From Pseudomonas sp. gcc21 (GTDB taxonomy: Bacteria > Pseudomonadota > Gammaproteobacteria > Pseudomonadales > Pseudomonadaceae), in the NCBI RefSeq assembly GCF_012844345.1, contig NZ_CP051625.1, positions 2,666,001 through 2,730,000 of the forward strand: a stretch of DNA of 64,000 nucleotides, in the 5' to 3' direction. A program made the position numbers and the translations under genes. This document shows, one piece after another, positions 40,253-50,007 of the stretch. The notes under the pieces are model-generated. The model ran no database searches and was not told where the DNA came from. It saw only the letters and a list, made by a program, of their open reading frames with translations. The number at the start of each line of letters is the position of its first letter. Within the stretch, counting starts at the first letter, position 1.

Positions 40253-41530
40253 TTGTCTCACCAACATGCGCCCATGCGCCGCCCCAATGTTTATCGTCAA
40301 CCAGGCTTCGTTGCCTTTGTAATCGCACGTCTGATCGCCGTGTTCGCCATGCAGATACAGGCGGTCGTCGTCGCCTGGCAGGTGTATGAGATAACCGGCG
40401 AAGCCCTTTCGCTGGCCTATGTCGGCCTGGCGCAATTCATCCCCATGCTGGTTCTGTTGATGCCGGCCGGCGATCTGATCGACCGCTATGACCGCAAGCG
40501 GGTACTGGCGCTGAGCTGGACAGGCGCGGCACTGTGCAGCGGCGCGCTGTTATGGCTTTCCCTGCATGAAATCGGCGATGCGTACTGGTTTTATGCTGCA
40601 CTGGTGCTGTACGGCTGCTCCCGCGCCTTTATCGGACCGGCGCTGGCCAGCCTGTTGCCGCAGATCGTGCCGCGTGACCACCTTGCCCAGGCGATCGCCA
40701 CCAACAGCATGATCATGCGCACCGCCACTATTCTCGGCCCCGTACTCGGCGGCGTGCTTTACGCTATGGACGGCGGCGTGTTGACCTATTCGGTGTGCCT
40801 GGCCTGTTTTGCCGGTGGACTGCTATTGCTGACACGCGTGCCCGTACTCTATGCCGATCAGCGGCCGGCCACTCAGGACACCACCGGCTGGCAACGTTTT
40901 ACCGCCGGAATCCGTTTTATACGTTCGCGTCCGATTGTGCTCGGAACCATCTCGCTGGACTTGTTTGCGGTGTTACTGGGTGGAGTTGTGGCGCTGCTGC
41001 CAATCTATGCCAGCGACGTGCTGCATGTCGGTGCCGAAGGGCTGGGACTGCTGCGCAGCGCCATGGCGATAGGGGAAATACTGGTGGGGATCTACCTCAG
41101 CGCCAGACCCTTCAACAACCATGTCGGGATTACCATGTTCATCGCGGTGGCGATATTTGGTGTGGCCAATATCGTGTTCGCGCTGTCGACGCTGTTCTGG
41201 CTGTCCTTCGCGGCGCTGCTGGTCGCTGGCGCAGCCGATATGGTGAGCATGTATATACGCTCGGCGCTGATCCAGTTCTCCACGCCGGACTCCATGCGCG
41301 GGCGGGTGAACGCGGTGAGCATGCTGTTCATCAGCTCGTCCAACGAGCTGGGTGTGTTCCGTGGCGGCATCAGCGCTGCCTGGCTGGGAGCCGTTCCAGC
41401 CGCGCTGATCGGTGGTTTCTGCACCCTCGGTGTGGTTGGAGGTTGGGCGCTGGCCTTCAAATCCCTGCGCCAGGTCGATCGCTTCGAGGATGCTTCGCCT
41501 GAATCGTTGTCGGCACAGCCTCGCAGCTGA
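40253..41530 (+). CDS. MFS exporter, EntS-like
   Basis: 425-residue major facilitator with 11-12 hydrophobic segments, of the EntS/DHA3-type branch (PF05977-like): the loop PAGDLIDRYDRKRVL (about 71-85) matches the D-RxxRR-type motif A, and ATNSMIMRTATILGPVLGG (about 147-165) matches the N-half motif typical of EntS. TTG 40253 is preferred because GAGAG lies 7-8 bases before it; ATG 40274 is the alternative but has no SD. The exported compound is unknown; no siderophore genes are nearby. Confidence 0.82.
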   Translation: MSHQHAPMRRPNVYRQPGFVAFVIARLIAVFAMQIQAVVVAWQVYEITGEALSLAYVGLAQFIPMLVLLMPAGDLIDRYDRKRVLALSWTGAALCSGALLWLSLHEIGDAYWFYAALVLYGCSRAFIGPALASLLPQIVPRDHLAQAIATNSMIMRTATILGPVLGGVLYAMDGGVLTYSVCLACFAGGLLLLTRVPVLYADQRPATQDTTGWQRFTAGIRFIRSRPIVLGTISLDLFAVLLGGVVALLPIYASDVLHVGAEGLGLLRSAMAIGEILVGIYLSARPFNNHVGITMFIAVAIFGVANIVFALSTLFWLSFAALLVAGAADMVSMYIRSALIQFSTPDSMRGRVNAVSMLFISSSNELGVFRGGISAAWLGAVPAALIGGFCTLGVVGGWALAFKSLRQVDRFEDASPESLSAQPRS

Positions 41531-41606
41531 TTCCACCGGAACCTCGAATGCAGCGCAGCCCCTGCGCTTCAATGCACCGGGCCTGCGAAAACATGCGAGC
41601 TACTGG

Positions 41607-42128
41607 TTACACCATCCGCTGCATCACACCGTCACGCTTGATGAAGTGGTGCAATAGAGCCATGCCGATGTGGCCGACCACCATTATCAATAACAACCAG
41701 GCCAGCGGAGAATGCAGGCTGCCCACTGCAGCGACCCAGGGAATTTCATCGCCCTTGGCGGCCAACTGAACACCGAAAGCGGTCAGGCCATAACCATTAC
41801 CCAGCATCACCATCGCGCCCGTCAGCGGCATCAGCAGCATGGCCGCATACAGCAGAAAGTGTCCGCCCTTGACCAGTATCGCGGTCTTCGGATCCTGCAC
41901 AGGCCTGTTGTGGCGCTGTGTTAGTGCCCAAATGATGCGCAGCGCAATCAGCACAAACAGCAGAACCCCGATGGAGATGTGCCATGGCACCAGGGTCTCA
42001 CCGATCCAGTGTTCGCCTTCAGCGATACGGTCGCCGAACTTCAGTAATTGCCAGCCGATAAGCAGCGCCATTATCCAGTGGAAACTTCGGGTGATCTTGC
42101 CGTAACGTTCTTTGGTGTCGATTGTCAT
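41607..42128 (-). CDS. Cytochrome b561 family protein
   Basis: 173-residue four-helix membrane b-type cytochrome. Candidate haem-ligating histidines sit in the helices FHWIMALLIG, VPWHISIGVL, KGGHFLLYAAML and the last helix GHIGMALLHHFIK. AGGAG upstream supports ATG 42128 (MTIDTKERYGK). Bacterial b561 proteins of this branch (CybB-like) move electrons from ubiquinol, and some act as superoxide:quinone oxidoreductases. It is the last gene of a three-gene minus-strand group with the SDR and the extradiol dioxygenase. Confidence 0.88.
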   Translation of the reverse strand: MTIDTKERYGKITRSFHWIMALLIGWQLLKFGDRIAEGEHWIGETLVPWHISIGVLLFVLIALRIIWALTQRHNRPVQDPKTAILVKGGHFLLYAAMLLMPLTGAMVMLGNGYGLTAFGVQLAAKGDEIPWVAAVGSLHSPLAWLLLIMVVGHIGMALLHHFIKRDGVMQRMV

Positions 42129-42188
42129 GTACTGCTCCTGCCAACTATGCATTCGTGAGTGATATAAAAAATACCTGGTTCTTCTGCA

Positions 42189-42983
42189 TCACATGATGCT
42201 TTCCACGATACCGCCCTCCACTCGCAACGCAGCGCCCGTCGTGGCGCTGGCCTGCGATGATGCGGCGTAGACGCAGAGGTTGGCCACTTCTTCAGGGCTG
42301 GCAAAGCGACGCAGCAAAGTTGAGGGCCGATTTTCTTTCAGAAACAGGCTCTCCATTTCCTGCGCCGACACCCCACGCTCGGCGGCAAGATTGGCCATCA
42401 TTTCAATCGCGCCTTCAGTCCGGGTTGGCCCCGGCAGGACGGTATTAACGGTTACCCCGGTTCCGGCGAGCACTTTCGCCAGGCCGCGGGAAAGCCCCTG
42501 CAGCGCAGCCTTGCTGACACCGTAATGGACCATTTCGGTGGGTATGTTCAATGCCGATTCACTGGAGATGAACTGTATCCGCCCCCAGCCCCGATCCCGC
42601 ATACCCTTGGCATAATGGCGCGCCAGACGCACGCCGCTGAGAACGTTCACCTCGAAGTACTGCTCCCACAGCGCGTCGTCGATTTCAAAAAACTCTTGCG
42701 CCCCATAGATGCCGAGATTGTTGATCAAAATGTCGGCATCCGGTTGCGCGGCGATCAACGCCTGACAGCCTTGGGCTGTGCCGGGGTCAGACGCGACACC
42801 TGTTGCGTCGTCTCGTCCGGTTGCTTCGCGCAGTTGCGCCAGTGCTGCGTCAACGCGGTTTTGCTCTCGTCCGACGATGACTACCCGGGCGCCGGCATTG
42901 GCCAACCCTGTAGCAATAGCCAGGCCGATGCCGCCGGTCGAGCCGGTGATAACAGCGGTTTTATTTGAAAGATCGATAATCAT
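42189..42983 (-). CDS. Short-chain dehydrogenase/reductase
   Basis: 264-residue classical SDR. NAD(P) motif TGSTGGIG (14-21), NNLGIYG, the active-site Ser in FISSESAL and the YxxxK pair in YGVSK. The substrate is not predictable. It follows the dioxygenase gene by 36 bp and precedes cytochrome b561 by 60 bp on the same strand, so an operon is likely. Arg37-type residues after beta-2 (VGREQNR) favour NADP. Confidence 0.9.
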   Translation of the reverse strand: MIIDLSNKTAVITGSTGGIGLAIATGLANAGARVVIVGREQNRVDAALAQLREATGRDDATGVASDPGTAQGCQALIAAQPDADILINNLGIYGAQEFFEIDDALWEQYFEVNVLSGVRLARHYAKGMRDRGWGRIQFISSESALNIPTEMVHYGVSKAALQGLSRGLAKVLAGTGVTVNTVLPGPTRTEGAIEMMANLAAERGVSAQEMESLFLKENRPSTLLRRFASPEEVANLCVYAASSQASATTGAALRVEGGIVESIM

Positions 42984-43019
42984 AGGTTTCTCCTGTAGCT
43001 GCGGCTGGTTCCACGGAAC

Positions 43020-43853
43020 CTAGCCGAAGCGATACGCTGAAATAGTGGTTTCCATGACCTGCTCCGAATAGATTTTCCGGCCCGCTGAGTCGTTTCCTGC
43101 CCCTGCCGCTACCAGCAGGGGAATCAAGTGTTCCTCACCGCCCGGCGGATGGCATAGCCGCGCCTGGGGCGCCTGCGTCCATTTCTGCAGAAGGCTGTCA
43201 CGTTGCGCCGGCTGGCTTTCAACCGCGGCGGTCAACCATTCGTCAAATTCCGCTGAGATCGACCCATAACGAGCATCACCATAGCCAGGCATATTGTGAA
43301 AGCTCATGCCGCTGCCAATGATCAGCACACCTTCATCGCGCAATTCCGACAATGCCCGACCGACTTCCAGGTGAGCGGCGGGGTCAAGATCCTGGCGCAG
43401 GGACAGCTGAACTACAGGAATATCCGCACGGGGAAATACCAGTTTCAGCGGGATGAATACCCCATGATCGAAACCCCGCTCGCTGTTGACCTTGACATCC
43501 GTTCCATCCATCTTGAGCAGTTGCGTCATCCGTTCTGCCAGCTCGGTATTACCCGGCGCCGGATAGGTCAGCTCGTACGTATGGGGCGGAAAACCGTAAT
43601 AATCAAAGATCAGTGGCGGACGGCTATGACCGGTGACACTGAATTGCGGCTCCAGCCAGTGCGCGGAGACCAATACGATGGCGCTCGGCTGGGCCGGTAA
43701 CGTATCAGCCAGTCCCTTGAGGAAGCTCTCCATCTGGTTCCAGGTGTTCGCCGGGTTCCAGTCCATAAAGAAACAGGGACCCGCTCCATGGGGAATGAAA
43801 AAGACCGGCATACGCTCAGTCGTGTTGCTGATAACCTCATTTTTGTTACCCAT
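43020..43853 (-). CDS. Class III extradiol ring-cleavage dioxygenase, DODA/YgiD type
   Basis: 277-residue LigB-superfamily protein related to 4,5-DOPA extradiol dioxygenase (YgiD). Metal-ligand candidates are in FIPHGAGPC (about 20-28), SAHWLEPQ, GFDHGVFIPL and MSFHNM. ATG 43853 (MGNKNEV) has GAGGGG upstream; open-frame starts at 43868 and 43883 are less supported. In-vivo roles of YgiD-type enzymes are unclear, but catechol or quinone-derived substrates are usual. Head of the operon with the SDR and cytochrome b561; divergent from a LysR gene. Confidence 0.88.
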   Translation of the reverse strand: MGNKNEVISNTTERMPVFFIPHGAGPCFFMDWNPANTWNQMESFLKGLADTLPAQPSAIVLVSAHWLEPQFSVTGHSRPPLIFDYYGFPPHTYELTYPAPGNTELAERMTQLLKMDGTDVKVNSERGFDHGVFIPLKLVFPRADIPVVQLSLRQDLDPAAHLEVGRALSELRDEGVLIIGSGMSFHNMPGYGDARYGSISAEFDEWLTAAVESQPAQRDSLLQKWTQAPQARLCHPPGGEEHLIPLLVAAGAGNDSAGRKIYSEQVMETTISAYRFG

Positions 43854-43903
43854 CACAAAGCCCCTCATATAAAGCATGGACAAAGTATGAGGTGCGGCTG
43901 GCA

Positions 43904-43920
43904 GTTAGAGAACCGGCTAA
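43904..43920. promoter_or_regulatory. Candidate LysR operator between dioxygenase and lysR genes
   Basis: TTAG-N8-CTAA (43905-43920) is an inverted repeat in the 105-bp divergent region, followed by a further GCTAA (43936 region). LysR-type operators are commonly short interrupted dyads near T-N11-A; the spacing here is one base longer. Confidence 0.35.
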
Positions 43921-43958
43921 AACGCGCTAACACTTCACACCAATAGTAGGAACTGAAA

Positions 43959-44858
43959 ATGGATCGGATTACCAGCATGCGCGTCTTCGTCCGGGCAGCA
44001 AGCGCAGGCAGTCTGTCCGCCGCCGGGCGCCATTTGGGCATATCACCCGCCATGGCAACCAAGCATGTCGATGCGTTAGAGACCCGCCTGGGCGTCAAGC
44101 TCTTCCACCGCAGCACGCGCCGGCTGAGCCTTACCGAAGCAGGCAGCAACTACCTGGACGCTTGCCAACGCATTCTGCCGGATATCGAAGAGGCCGAAGC
44201 TGAAGCGTCTTCGCTGCGCACCAAGGCGAGCGGCCTGCTACGGATGAACGTACCGCTGTCGTTTGGTGCGCGCTTTGTCGCCCCGCTGATGCCCGAATTC
44301 AGCCACCGACATCCCGAAGTGAAGGTGGAGCTGGGGCTGAGCGACACGCAGCTGGATCTGATTACCGGCGGCTGGGATTTAGCAGTGCGTATTGGCCGGC
44401 TCGCCGACAGCCCATTGCAGGCAAGACGCCTGGGCGACAGCGCCATGCTGGTGTGTGCGGCGCCGGCTTATCTTGACCAACGTGGCATTCCGCGCCGCGT
44501 GGCGGAGCTGACGCAGCACAATTGCCTGAGCTATAGCCTTTCAGCCATGCAGGACAGCAAATCCTGGGCATTCGGGCGCAAGGGCGAAATACGGGTGCCC
44601 ATCAATGGAGACCTGGTAGCCAACAATGGCGATGCCTTGCTGGCAGCCGCTGTCGGCGGGCAAGGAGTCATCTATCAACCGCATTTCATCGTCGGCTCGG
44701 CACTGGATCGCGGCGAGCTGATTGCGCTGGAGCTGGACAAACCGCCCGTTGAGCTTGGTGGCATCCATGTCCTCTATCCACCCGACCGCCGACCGCCGGC
44801 GAAAGTGCGAGTGATGGTGGACTATCTGGCAGAACAGTTTGCCAAGTCACCACCCTGA
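43959..44858 (+). CDS. LysR-family transcriptional regulator
   Basis: 299 residues. N-terminal winged helix-turn-helix (1-60: MDRITSMRVFVRAASAGSLS, then AAGRHLGISPAMATKHV), followed by the effector-binding domain (about 90-295). The DxxxxF start and PAMA/KHV recognition helix resemble the DhaT/PtxR-like group that controls adjacent oxidoreductases and responds to aromatic compounds. AGGA precedes the ATG. Divergent from the dioxygenase-SDR-cytochrome b561 genes, which are its probable targets. Confidence 0.93.
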   Translation: MDRITSMRVFVRAASAGSLSAAGRHLGISPAMATKHVDALETRLGVKLFHRSTRRLSLTEAGSNYLDACQRILPDIEEAEAEASSLRTKASGLLRMNVPLSFGARFVAPLMPEFSHRHPEVKVELGLSDTQLDLITGGWDLAVRIGRLADSPLQARRLGDSAMLVCAAPAYLDQRGIPRRVAELTQHNCLSYSLSAMQDSKSWAFGRKGEIRVPINGDLVANNGDALLAAAVGGQGVIYQPHFIVGSALDRGELIALELDKPPVELGGIHVLYPPDRRPPAKVRVMVDYLAEQFAKSPP

Positions 44859-44890
44859 GACAGGTAAGCGTCGCGCAGTCGACGCCAGCC

Positions 44891-44919
44891 ATGACGGGGC
44901 TGGCGAATAATCTTATAAT
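44891..44919 (+). promoter_or_regulatory. Sigma-70 promoter of gmk
   Basis: ATGACG (44891-44896), 17-bp spacer, TATAAT (44914-44919), 40 bp before the gmk ATG. The -35 element is the loop of a hairpin whose stems are CGCCAGCC (44883-44890) and GGCTGGCG (44898-44905). Confidence 0.6.
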
Positions 44920-44944
44920 CACAGGCCAATTCGCTCCGCCGTAA

Positions 44945-45598
<654 letters not shown>

Positions 45599-45610
45599 AC
45601 TGTCAGGTCC

Positions 45611-45644
45611 CGCGTCCCTGCTCGGAACGCGTCCGTTTCTTTTT
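45611..45644 (+). terminator. Weak terminator or attenuator between gmk and rpoZ
   Basis: An 8-pair stem with one mismatch (45611-45618 with 45624-45631) is followed by TTTCTTTTT. It may only partly stop transcription before rpoZ. Confidence 0.4.
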
Positions 45645-45664
45645 AATGCTGCTCCGGAGTACAC

Positions 45665-45922
45665 ATGGCCCGCGTTACCGTCGAAGACTGCCTTGAAAAT
45701 GTAGAGAACCGTTTTGAGCTGGTCATGCTGGCTACCAAGCGTTCACGTCAGATCGCTACTGGCGGAAAGGAGCCGAAAGTTCCGCTGGAAAACGACAAAC
45801 CCACAGTACTTGCCCTGCGTGAAATTGCTGAAGGCCTGGTCACGTATGAGATCCTCGCCGAAGAAGCCATTCAGGATCAGCAGGAGCCGCTATACTCGCT
45901 GGAATCTGATCTGGCGGAGTAA
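45665..45922 (+). CDS. rpoZ: RNA polymerase omega subunit
   Basis: 85-residue omega subunit, which helps assemble beta-prime and forms part of the ppGpp site 1. The start [20 protein letters not shown] and block [15 protein letters not shown] are the conserved family region. Short open reading frame with correct family length. 64 bp separate it from spoT. Confidence 0.97.
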   Translation: MARVTVEDCLENVENRFELVMLATKRSRQIATGGKEPKVPLENDKPTVLALREIAEGLVTYEILAEEAIQDQQEPLYSLESDLAE

Positions 45923-45986
45923 CGCCCTTGCGAAGGACATGCATTTCTGACGTTCGTGCCCGCTCGGCCGGGTGCAGGAGATATAC

Positions 45987-48128
45987 ATGTCTGGTATAGA
46001 AGCCTTTGCCGAATCACTCGGAAGCTATCTCGAACCGGACCAGGTCAACCTGGTCCGGCGCGCCTATTTTTACGCCGAGCAAGCGCATGACGGCCAGACG
46101 CGCCGCAGCGGCGAGCCGTACGTCACCCATCCCCTTGCCGTAGCCAGTATTCTCGCCAGCATGCACATGGATCATCAGAGCCTGATGGCCGCCATGCTGC
46201 ACGACGTTATTGAAGATACCGGTATTCCAAAGGATGCACTGGTCAGCCAGTTCGGCGATACCGTGGCCGAGCTGGTCGATGGCGTCAGCAAGCTGACCCA
46301 GATGACCTTCGAGACCAAGGCCGAAGCACAGGCGGAAAACTTCCAGAAGATGGCCCTGGCGATGGCGCGGGATATTCGCGTGATTCTGGTCAAGCTTGCC
46401 GACCGCCTGCATAACATGCGCACCCTGGGCGCCCTGTCCGGAGAGAAGCGCCGGCGCATCGCCAAGGAAACGCTGGAGATTTACGCACCTATTGCCAATC
46501 GTCTGGGCATGCACAGCCTCAGTACCGAATTTGAGGACCTGGGCTTCAAGGCCATGCATCCGATGCGCTCGCGGATGATCGACCGCGCGGTGCGCAGCGC
46601 ACGCGGGCACCGCAAGGAGCTGCTGGGTAAGATTCTCGGGACCCTGCAGGAGTGCCTTGAGCGCGAGGGTCTACCCGGCAAGGTAATGGGCCGCGAGAAA
46701 CATCTATACGGCATCTATCAGAAGATGCGCGGCAAGCGCAAAGCGTTCAACGAGATCATGGACGTGTATGCCTTCCGGATCATCGTCGACAAACCGGACA
46801 CCTGTTACCGCGTGCTGGGTGCCGTACACAGTCTTTACAAGCCGTTCCCGGGCCGGTTCAAGGACTACATCGCGATCCCCAAGTCCAATGGTTACCAGTC
46901 CCTGCACACCACCCTGTTCGGCCTGCATGGCGTACCAATCGAAATTCAGATCCGTACCGAGGAGATGGAAGAGCTCGCCAACAACGGGATCGCCGCGCAT
47001 TGGGTCTACAAGTCCAACGATGAAGTGATCAACGGCAACCACGCCCGTACGCGCCAGTGGCTCAAGGGCGTACTCGAATTGCAGCAACGCGCCGGTAATT
47101 CGCTGGAATTCATCGAGAACGTCAAGATCGACCTGTTCCCTGATGAGGTTTATATCTTCACGCCCAAGGGCCGGATCATGGAACTGCCCAAGGGCGCGAC
47201 GCCGGTCGATTTTGCCTACGCCGTGCATACCGATGTGGGCAATAGCTGTATCGCGTGCCGGGTCAATCGCCGTCTGGCGCCGTTGTCCGAACCGCTGCAG
47301 AGCGGCCAGACAGTAGAGATCATCACCGCAGCAGGTGCACGTCCCAACCCCGCCTGGTTGAGCTTCGTGATTACCGGCAAGGCGCGCGGCAATATCCGTC
47401 ATTTCCTCAAGCACCAGCGCCATTCTGAATCCATCGTGCTCGGCGAACGCTTGCTCGATAAGGTGTTGGCCAGCTTCAACACCAAACTCGAAGATATCTC
47501 CGAAGCCAGGATCGCCCAGGTACTCAAGGACTCGCGCATGCCCACTCTGGACGACCTGCTTGCCGATATAGGCCTGGGCAACCGGATGGCTTATGTTGTT
47601 GCGCGACGATTGATTGCCAGCGAGGCTACCTCCAGCATTGAAAACGCTGCCGCTGAAGCACAGGAAGCAGCGAATATCAGCGAATTGCCGCTGGCCATAC
47701 GGGGCACCGAGGGGCTGGTCGTCAGTTTCGCGCGTTGCTGCAACCCTATCCCGGGCGATCCGATTGTCGGCTTTTTGTCTTCCGGCAAGGGCATGGTGAT
47801 CCATCAGGCCAACTGCCGAAACCTGGCTGACAACCGCCACAGCGATGAAAAGATTCTGCATCTCACCTGGGACAAGGATGTCACCGGCGAATTTACCGTT
47901 GAACTGCGCGTCGAGCTGGAACATCAGCGCGGCATTATCGCCCAGCTCGCCACCGGCATCGCCATGGCTGACGCCAGCATTGACAAGATCAGCGTCGACG
48001 AGCGCGACGGTCGAACCAGCGTAGTGCAACTGGTCATACGGGTCCGCGATCGTCTGCACCTGTCACAACTCATCAAGCGTATCCGCGCACAGAGCGGCGT
48101 CCTGCGCATCACCCGAATGAAAAACTGA
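45987..48128 (+). CDS. spoT: Bifunctional (p)ppGpp hydrolase/synthetase SpoT
   Basis: 713 residues. HD hydrolase domain at about 40-200 with HDVIEDTG intact, so hydrolysis should be active; the synthetase region (about 235-350) holds [10 protein letters not shown]; then TGS (about 400-460) and the C-terminal helical, zinc-finger-like ([14 protein letters not shown]) and ACT domains. AGGAG at 45976-45980 fixes ATG 45987, five codons inside the longest open frame. Sets the stringent-response alarmone level under starvation for fatty acids, carbon or phosphate. Confidence 0.97.
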   Translation: MSGIEAFAESLGSYLEPDQVNLVRRAYFYAEQAHDGQTRRSGEPYVTHPLAVASILASMHMDHQSLMAAMLHDVIEDTGIPKDALVSQFGDTVAELVDGVSKLTQMTFETKAEAQAENFQKMALAMARDIRVILVKLADRLHNMRTLGALSGEKRRRIAKETLEIYAPIANRLGMHSLSTEFEDLGFKAMHPMRSRMIDRAVRSARGHRKELLGKILGTLQECLEREGLPGKVMGREKHLYGIYQKMRGKRKAFNEIMDVYAFRIIVDKPDTCYRVLGAVHSLYKPFPGRFKDYIAIPKSNGYQSLHTTLFGLHGVPIEIQIRTEEMEELANNGIAAHWVYKSNDEVINGNHARTRQWLKGVLELQQRAGNSLEFIENVKIDLFPDEVYIFTPKGRIMELPKGATPVDFAYAVHTDVGNSCIACRVNRRLAPLSEPLQSGQTVEIITAAGARPNPAWLSFVITGKARGNIRHFLKHQRHSESIVLGERLLDKVLASFNTKLEDISEARIAQVLKDSRMPTLDDLLADIGLGNRMAYVVARRLIASEATSSIENAAAEAQEAANISELPLAIRGTEGLVVSFARCCNPIPGDPIVGFLSSGKGMVIHQANCRNLADNRHSDEKILHLTWDKDVTGEFTVELRVELEHQRGIIAQLATGIAMADASIDKISVDERDGRTSVVQLVIRVRDRLHLSQLIKRIRAQSGVLRITRMKN

Positions 48129-48142
48129 ATTCCGGAGCACTC

Positions 48143-48523
48143 ATGAACAAGCAAGTCATTACCAGTGACAATGCCCCTGCGGCCATTGGTCCTTACTCCC
48201 AGGCCATCAAGGTGGGCAACACCGTCTACCTGTCAGGGCAGATTCCGCTCGACCCGGCCACCATGGAAGTTGTGGAAGGCATGGAACAACAGATCTGCCA
48301 GGTTTTCGATAACCTGTCAGCTGTCGCGCAAGCGTCCGGGGGCAAGCTGCAGGACATCGTCAAACTGAACATATTCCTGACCGACCTGAGCCACTTCGGG
48401 CTGGTCAACGAGGTCATGTCCCGCTACTTCCAACAGCCCTACCCGGCGCGCGCAGCGATTGGCGTCGCCGCGCTACCCAAGGGCGTGCCGGTGGAAATGG
48501 ATGGCATCATGGTCGTCGGCTGA
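48143..48523 (+). CDS. ridA: RidA enamine/imine deaminase
   Basis: 126-residue RidA (YjgF/YER057c/UK114) that hydrolyses reactive 2-aminoacrylate-type enamines made by PLP enzymes. The active-site arginine and glutamate lie in [20 protein letters not shown] (Arg near 103, Glu near 118), marking the active RidA subfamily. It starts 14 bp after spoT, the Pseudomonas arrangement, and ends at a terminator. Confidence 0.95.
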   Translation: MNKQVITSDNAPAAIGPYSQAIKVGNTVYLSGQIPLDPATMEVVEGMEQQICQVFDNLSAVAQASGGKLQDIVKLNIFLTDLSHFGLVNEVMSRYFQQPYPARAAIGVAALPKGVPVEMDGIMVVG

Positions 48524-48541
48524 ACGCCACAGATCTGAACG

Positions 48542-48573
48542 AAAAGAGGCGCCTTCGGGCGCCTCTTTTGTTT
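48542..48573. terminator. Bidirectional terminator between ridA and osmC-like gene
   Basis: Twelve-base perfect stem (AAAAGAGGCGCC with GGCGCCTCTTTT) and a TTCG tetraloop, with A and T runs on both sides so it can serve both convergent transcripts. Confidence 0.92.
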
Positions 48574-48585
48574 CAGCGAGCAGTC

Positions 48586-49011
48586 TCAATCTTCGAGAGT
48601 TTTTTCCAGCGTGATCTCGGCATTCAGCAGTTTGGAAACCGGACAGCCCGCTTTCGCCTTCTCGGCTATTTCCTCGAATTGCCCCTGTTCGATACCGGGA
48701 ATACGCGCCTGAAGATCAAGGCGAACGGCGGTAATGGCATAGCCTTCTTCGAGTTTTTCCAGCGTCACCGATGCATTGGTGGCGATTTTCTCGGCGGTAT
48801 ACCCTGCTTCACCCAGAAGCATGGAAAAAGCCATGGAAAAGCATCCTGCATGCGCCGCGCCGATCAGCTCCTCCGGATTGGTACCCGGGCCGTCTTCGAA
48901 CCGGGTGTTGAAACCGTAGGGGCTGTATTCGAGGGCACCGCTCTCGGTGGACAAGGTGCCCTTACCTTCCTTGAGACTACCTTCCCAGTGCGCTGATGCG
49001 GTCTTGTTCAT
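48586..49011 (-). CDS. OsmC-family peroxiredoxin
   Basis: 141-residue OsmC/Ohr-superfamily protein that reduces organic hydroperoxides. The two reactive cysteines are in [11 protein letters not shown] (Cys near 57) and [10 protein letters not shown] (Cys near 121). Sequence features such as [17 protein letters not shown] place it in the OsmC branch rather than Ohr. AGGAG upstream supports ATG 49011. Convergent with ridA; oxyR is about 1 kb away but on the other strand. Confidence 0.92.
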   Translation of the reverse strand: MNKTASAHWEGSLKEGKGTLSTESGALEYSPYGFNTRFEDGPGTNPEELIGAAHAGCFSMAFSMLLGEAGYTAEKIATNASVTLEKLEEGYAITAVRLDLQARIPGIEQGQFEEIAEKAKAGCPVSKLLNAEITLEKTLED

Positions 49012-49089
49012 AGTTGACTCCTGGTGGGTTGAAGTGCTCAGACCCTAGTAAGACAACTCGAAATCGGGATCGCTCAATGCCTGCGGCTG

Positions 49090-49935
49090 TTATGCCTCCT
49101 TCAGCATCCGACCATAGCCTTCGCGGTAACTCGGATATTGCGGCTCCCAGCCGGTTTCGCGCGCCAGTGCATTGCTGCAGCGCTTGCTTCCGGTCCGACC
49201 ACTGGTCGGACCTTCTTCGAGCAGCTTCACGCCCAGTTGTTCGGCCAACCAGCCCGCCACCTCGTGCATTGGCGCGGGCTCGTCATCCACGCCCAGATAA
49301 CAGGGCGCCAGCAGTTCATCCTGGTCGGCCTGGTGCAGCAAGTGCTCCAAAAGCGCCGCAGCATCGTCCCTGTGTATGCGATTGGTGTATTGCGCAGGTT
49401 CTGACGGAACACACAGACCAGCGCGCACCTGTTCGATCAGACGATTGCGACCCGGGCCGTAGATACCTGCCAGCCGCACCACGGCGGAGGGGATGCCGCC
49501 GCGCAGGGCAACGTCTTCTGCTTCTACAAGAATACGCGCAGTGGGTGATTCGGCCAGCGCCGGGCTGTTCTCAGTGACCCACTCCCCGCCTGACTGACCG
49601 TAAACGCCGGTGCTCGAAACCTGCAGCAGGAATTGCGGCTTCTTGCGTCCGGAGCGGGCCCAGGCCAGTACATGTTCCAGACCTTCAACATAGAGCTTGC
49701 GGTATAGCTCGGGGTCACGCTTGCCTGCTGCTGGGCAATAGACCAGATAATCGACCTTGTCTGGCCAGTCGCCCGGCTTGTCTGGCTGAGTAAGATCGGC
49801 CGCAATGGGCTGGATGCTGTCCGGCAGATCAGAGGTGTTGCGCCTTAGCCCGAACACCTTCCATCCACGGGCGACCAACCGCTCACCCAGAGCTGTTCCC
49901 ACATCACCACAACCCGCTATAACCACCTGTTTCAT
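49090..49935 (-). CDS. NAD(P)-dependent epimerase-like protein (YeeZ type)
   Basis: 281-residue extended SDR. N-terminal Rossmann motif AGCGDVG (7-13) is the atypical GxxGxxG form. The SST-GVYG block replaces the classical YxxxK active site, so sugar-epimerase activity is uncertain; RLAGIYGPGR and YTNRIHRDDAAALLEHLL are conserved in this family. Immediately divergent from oxyR across 72 bp, a spot where other Pseudomonas carry a similar gene. Confidence 0.85.
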   Translation of the reverse strand: MKQVVIAGCGDVGTALGERLVARGWKVFGLRRNTSDLPDSIQPIAADLTQPDKPGDWPDKVDYLVYCPAAGKRDPELYRKLYVEGLEHVLAWARSGRKKPQFLLQVSSTGVYGQSGGEWVTENSPALAESPTARILVEAEDVALRGGIPSAVVRLAGIYGPGRNRLIEQVRAGLCVPSEPAQYTNRIHRDDAAALLEHLLHQADQDELLAPCYLGVDDEPAPMHEVAGWLAEQLGVKLLEEGPTSGRTGSKRCSNALARETGWEPQYPSYREGYGRMLKEA

Positions 49936-50007
49936 TCTGATTGTTTTCCTCTATCGATCAACCCGTTATGCTGGGCCGGTCTATCAATTGAGGCCCAGTA
50001 TACTGCC

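Noticed and set aside
46704..48059. 451-codon minus-strand open frame within spoT
   Set aside because: SpoT is unmistakable on the plus strand; the antisense frame shows no motif.
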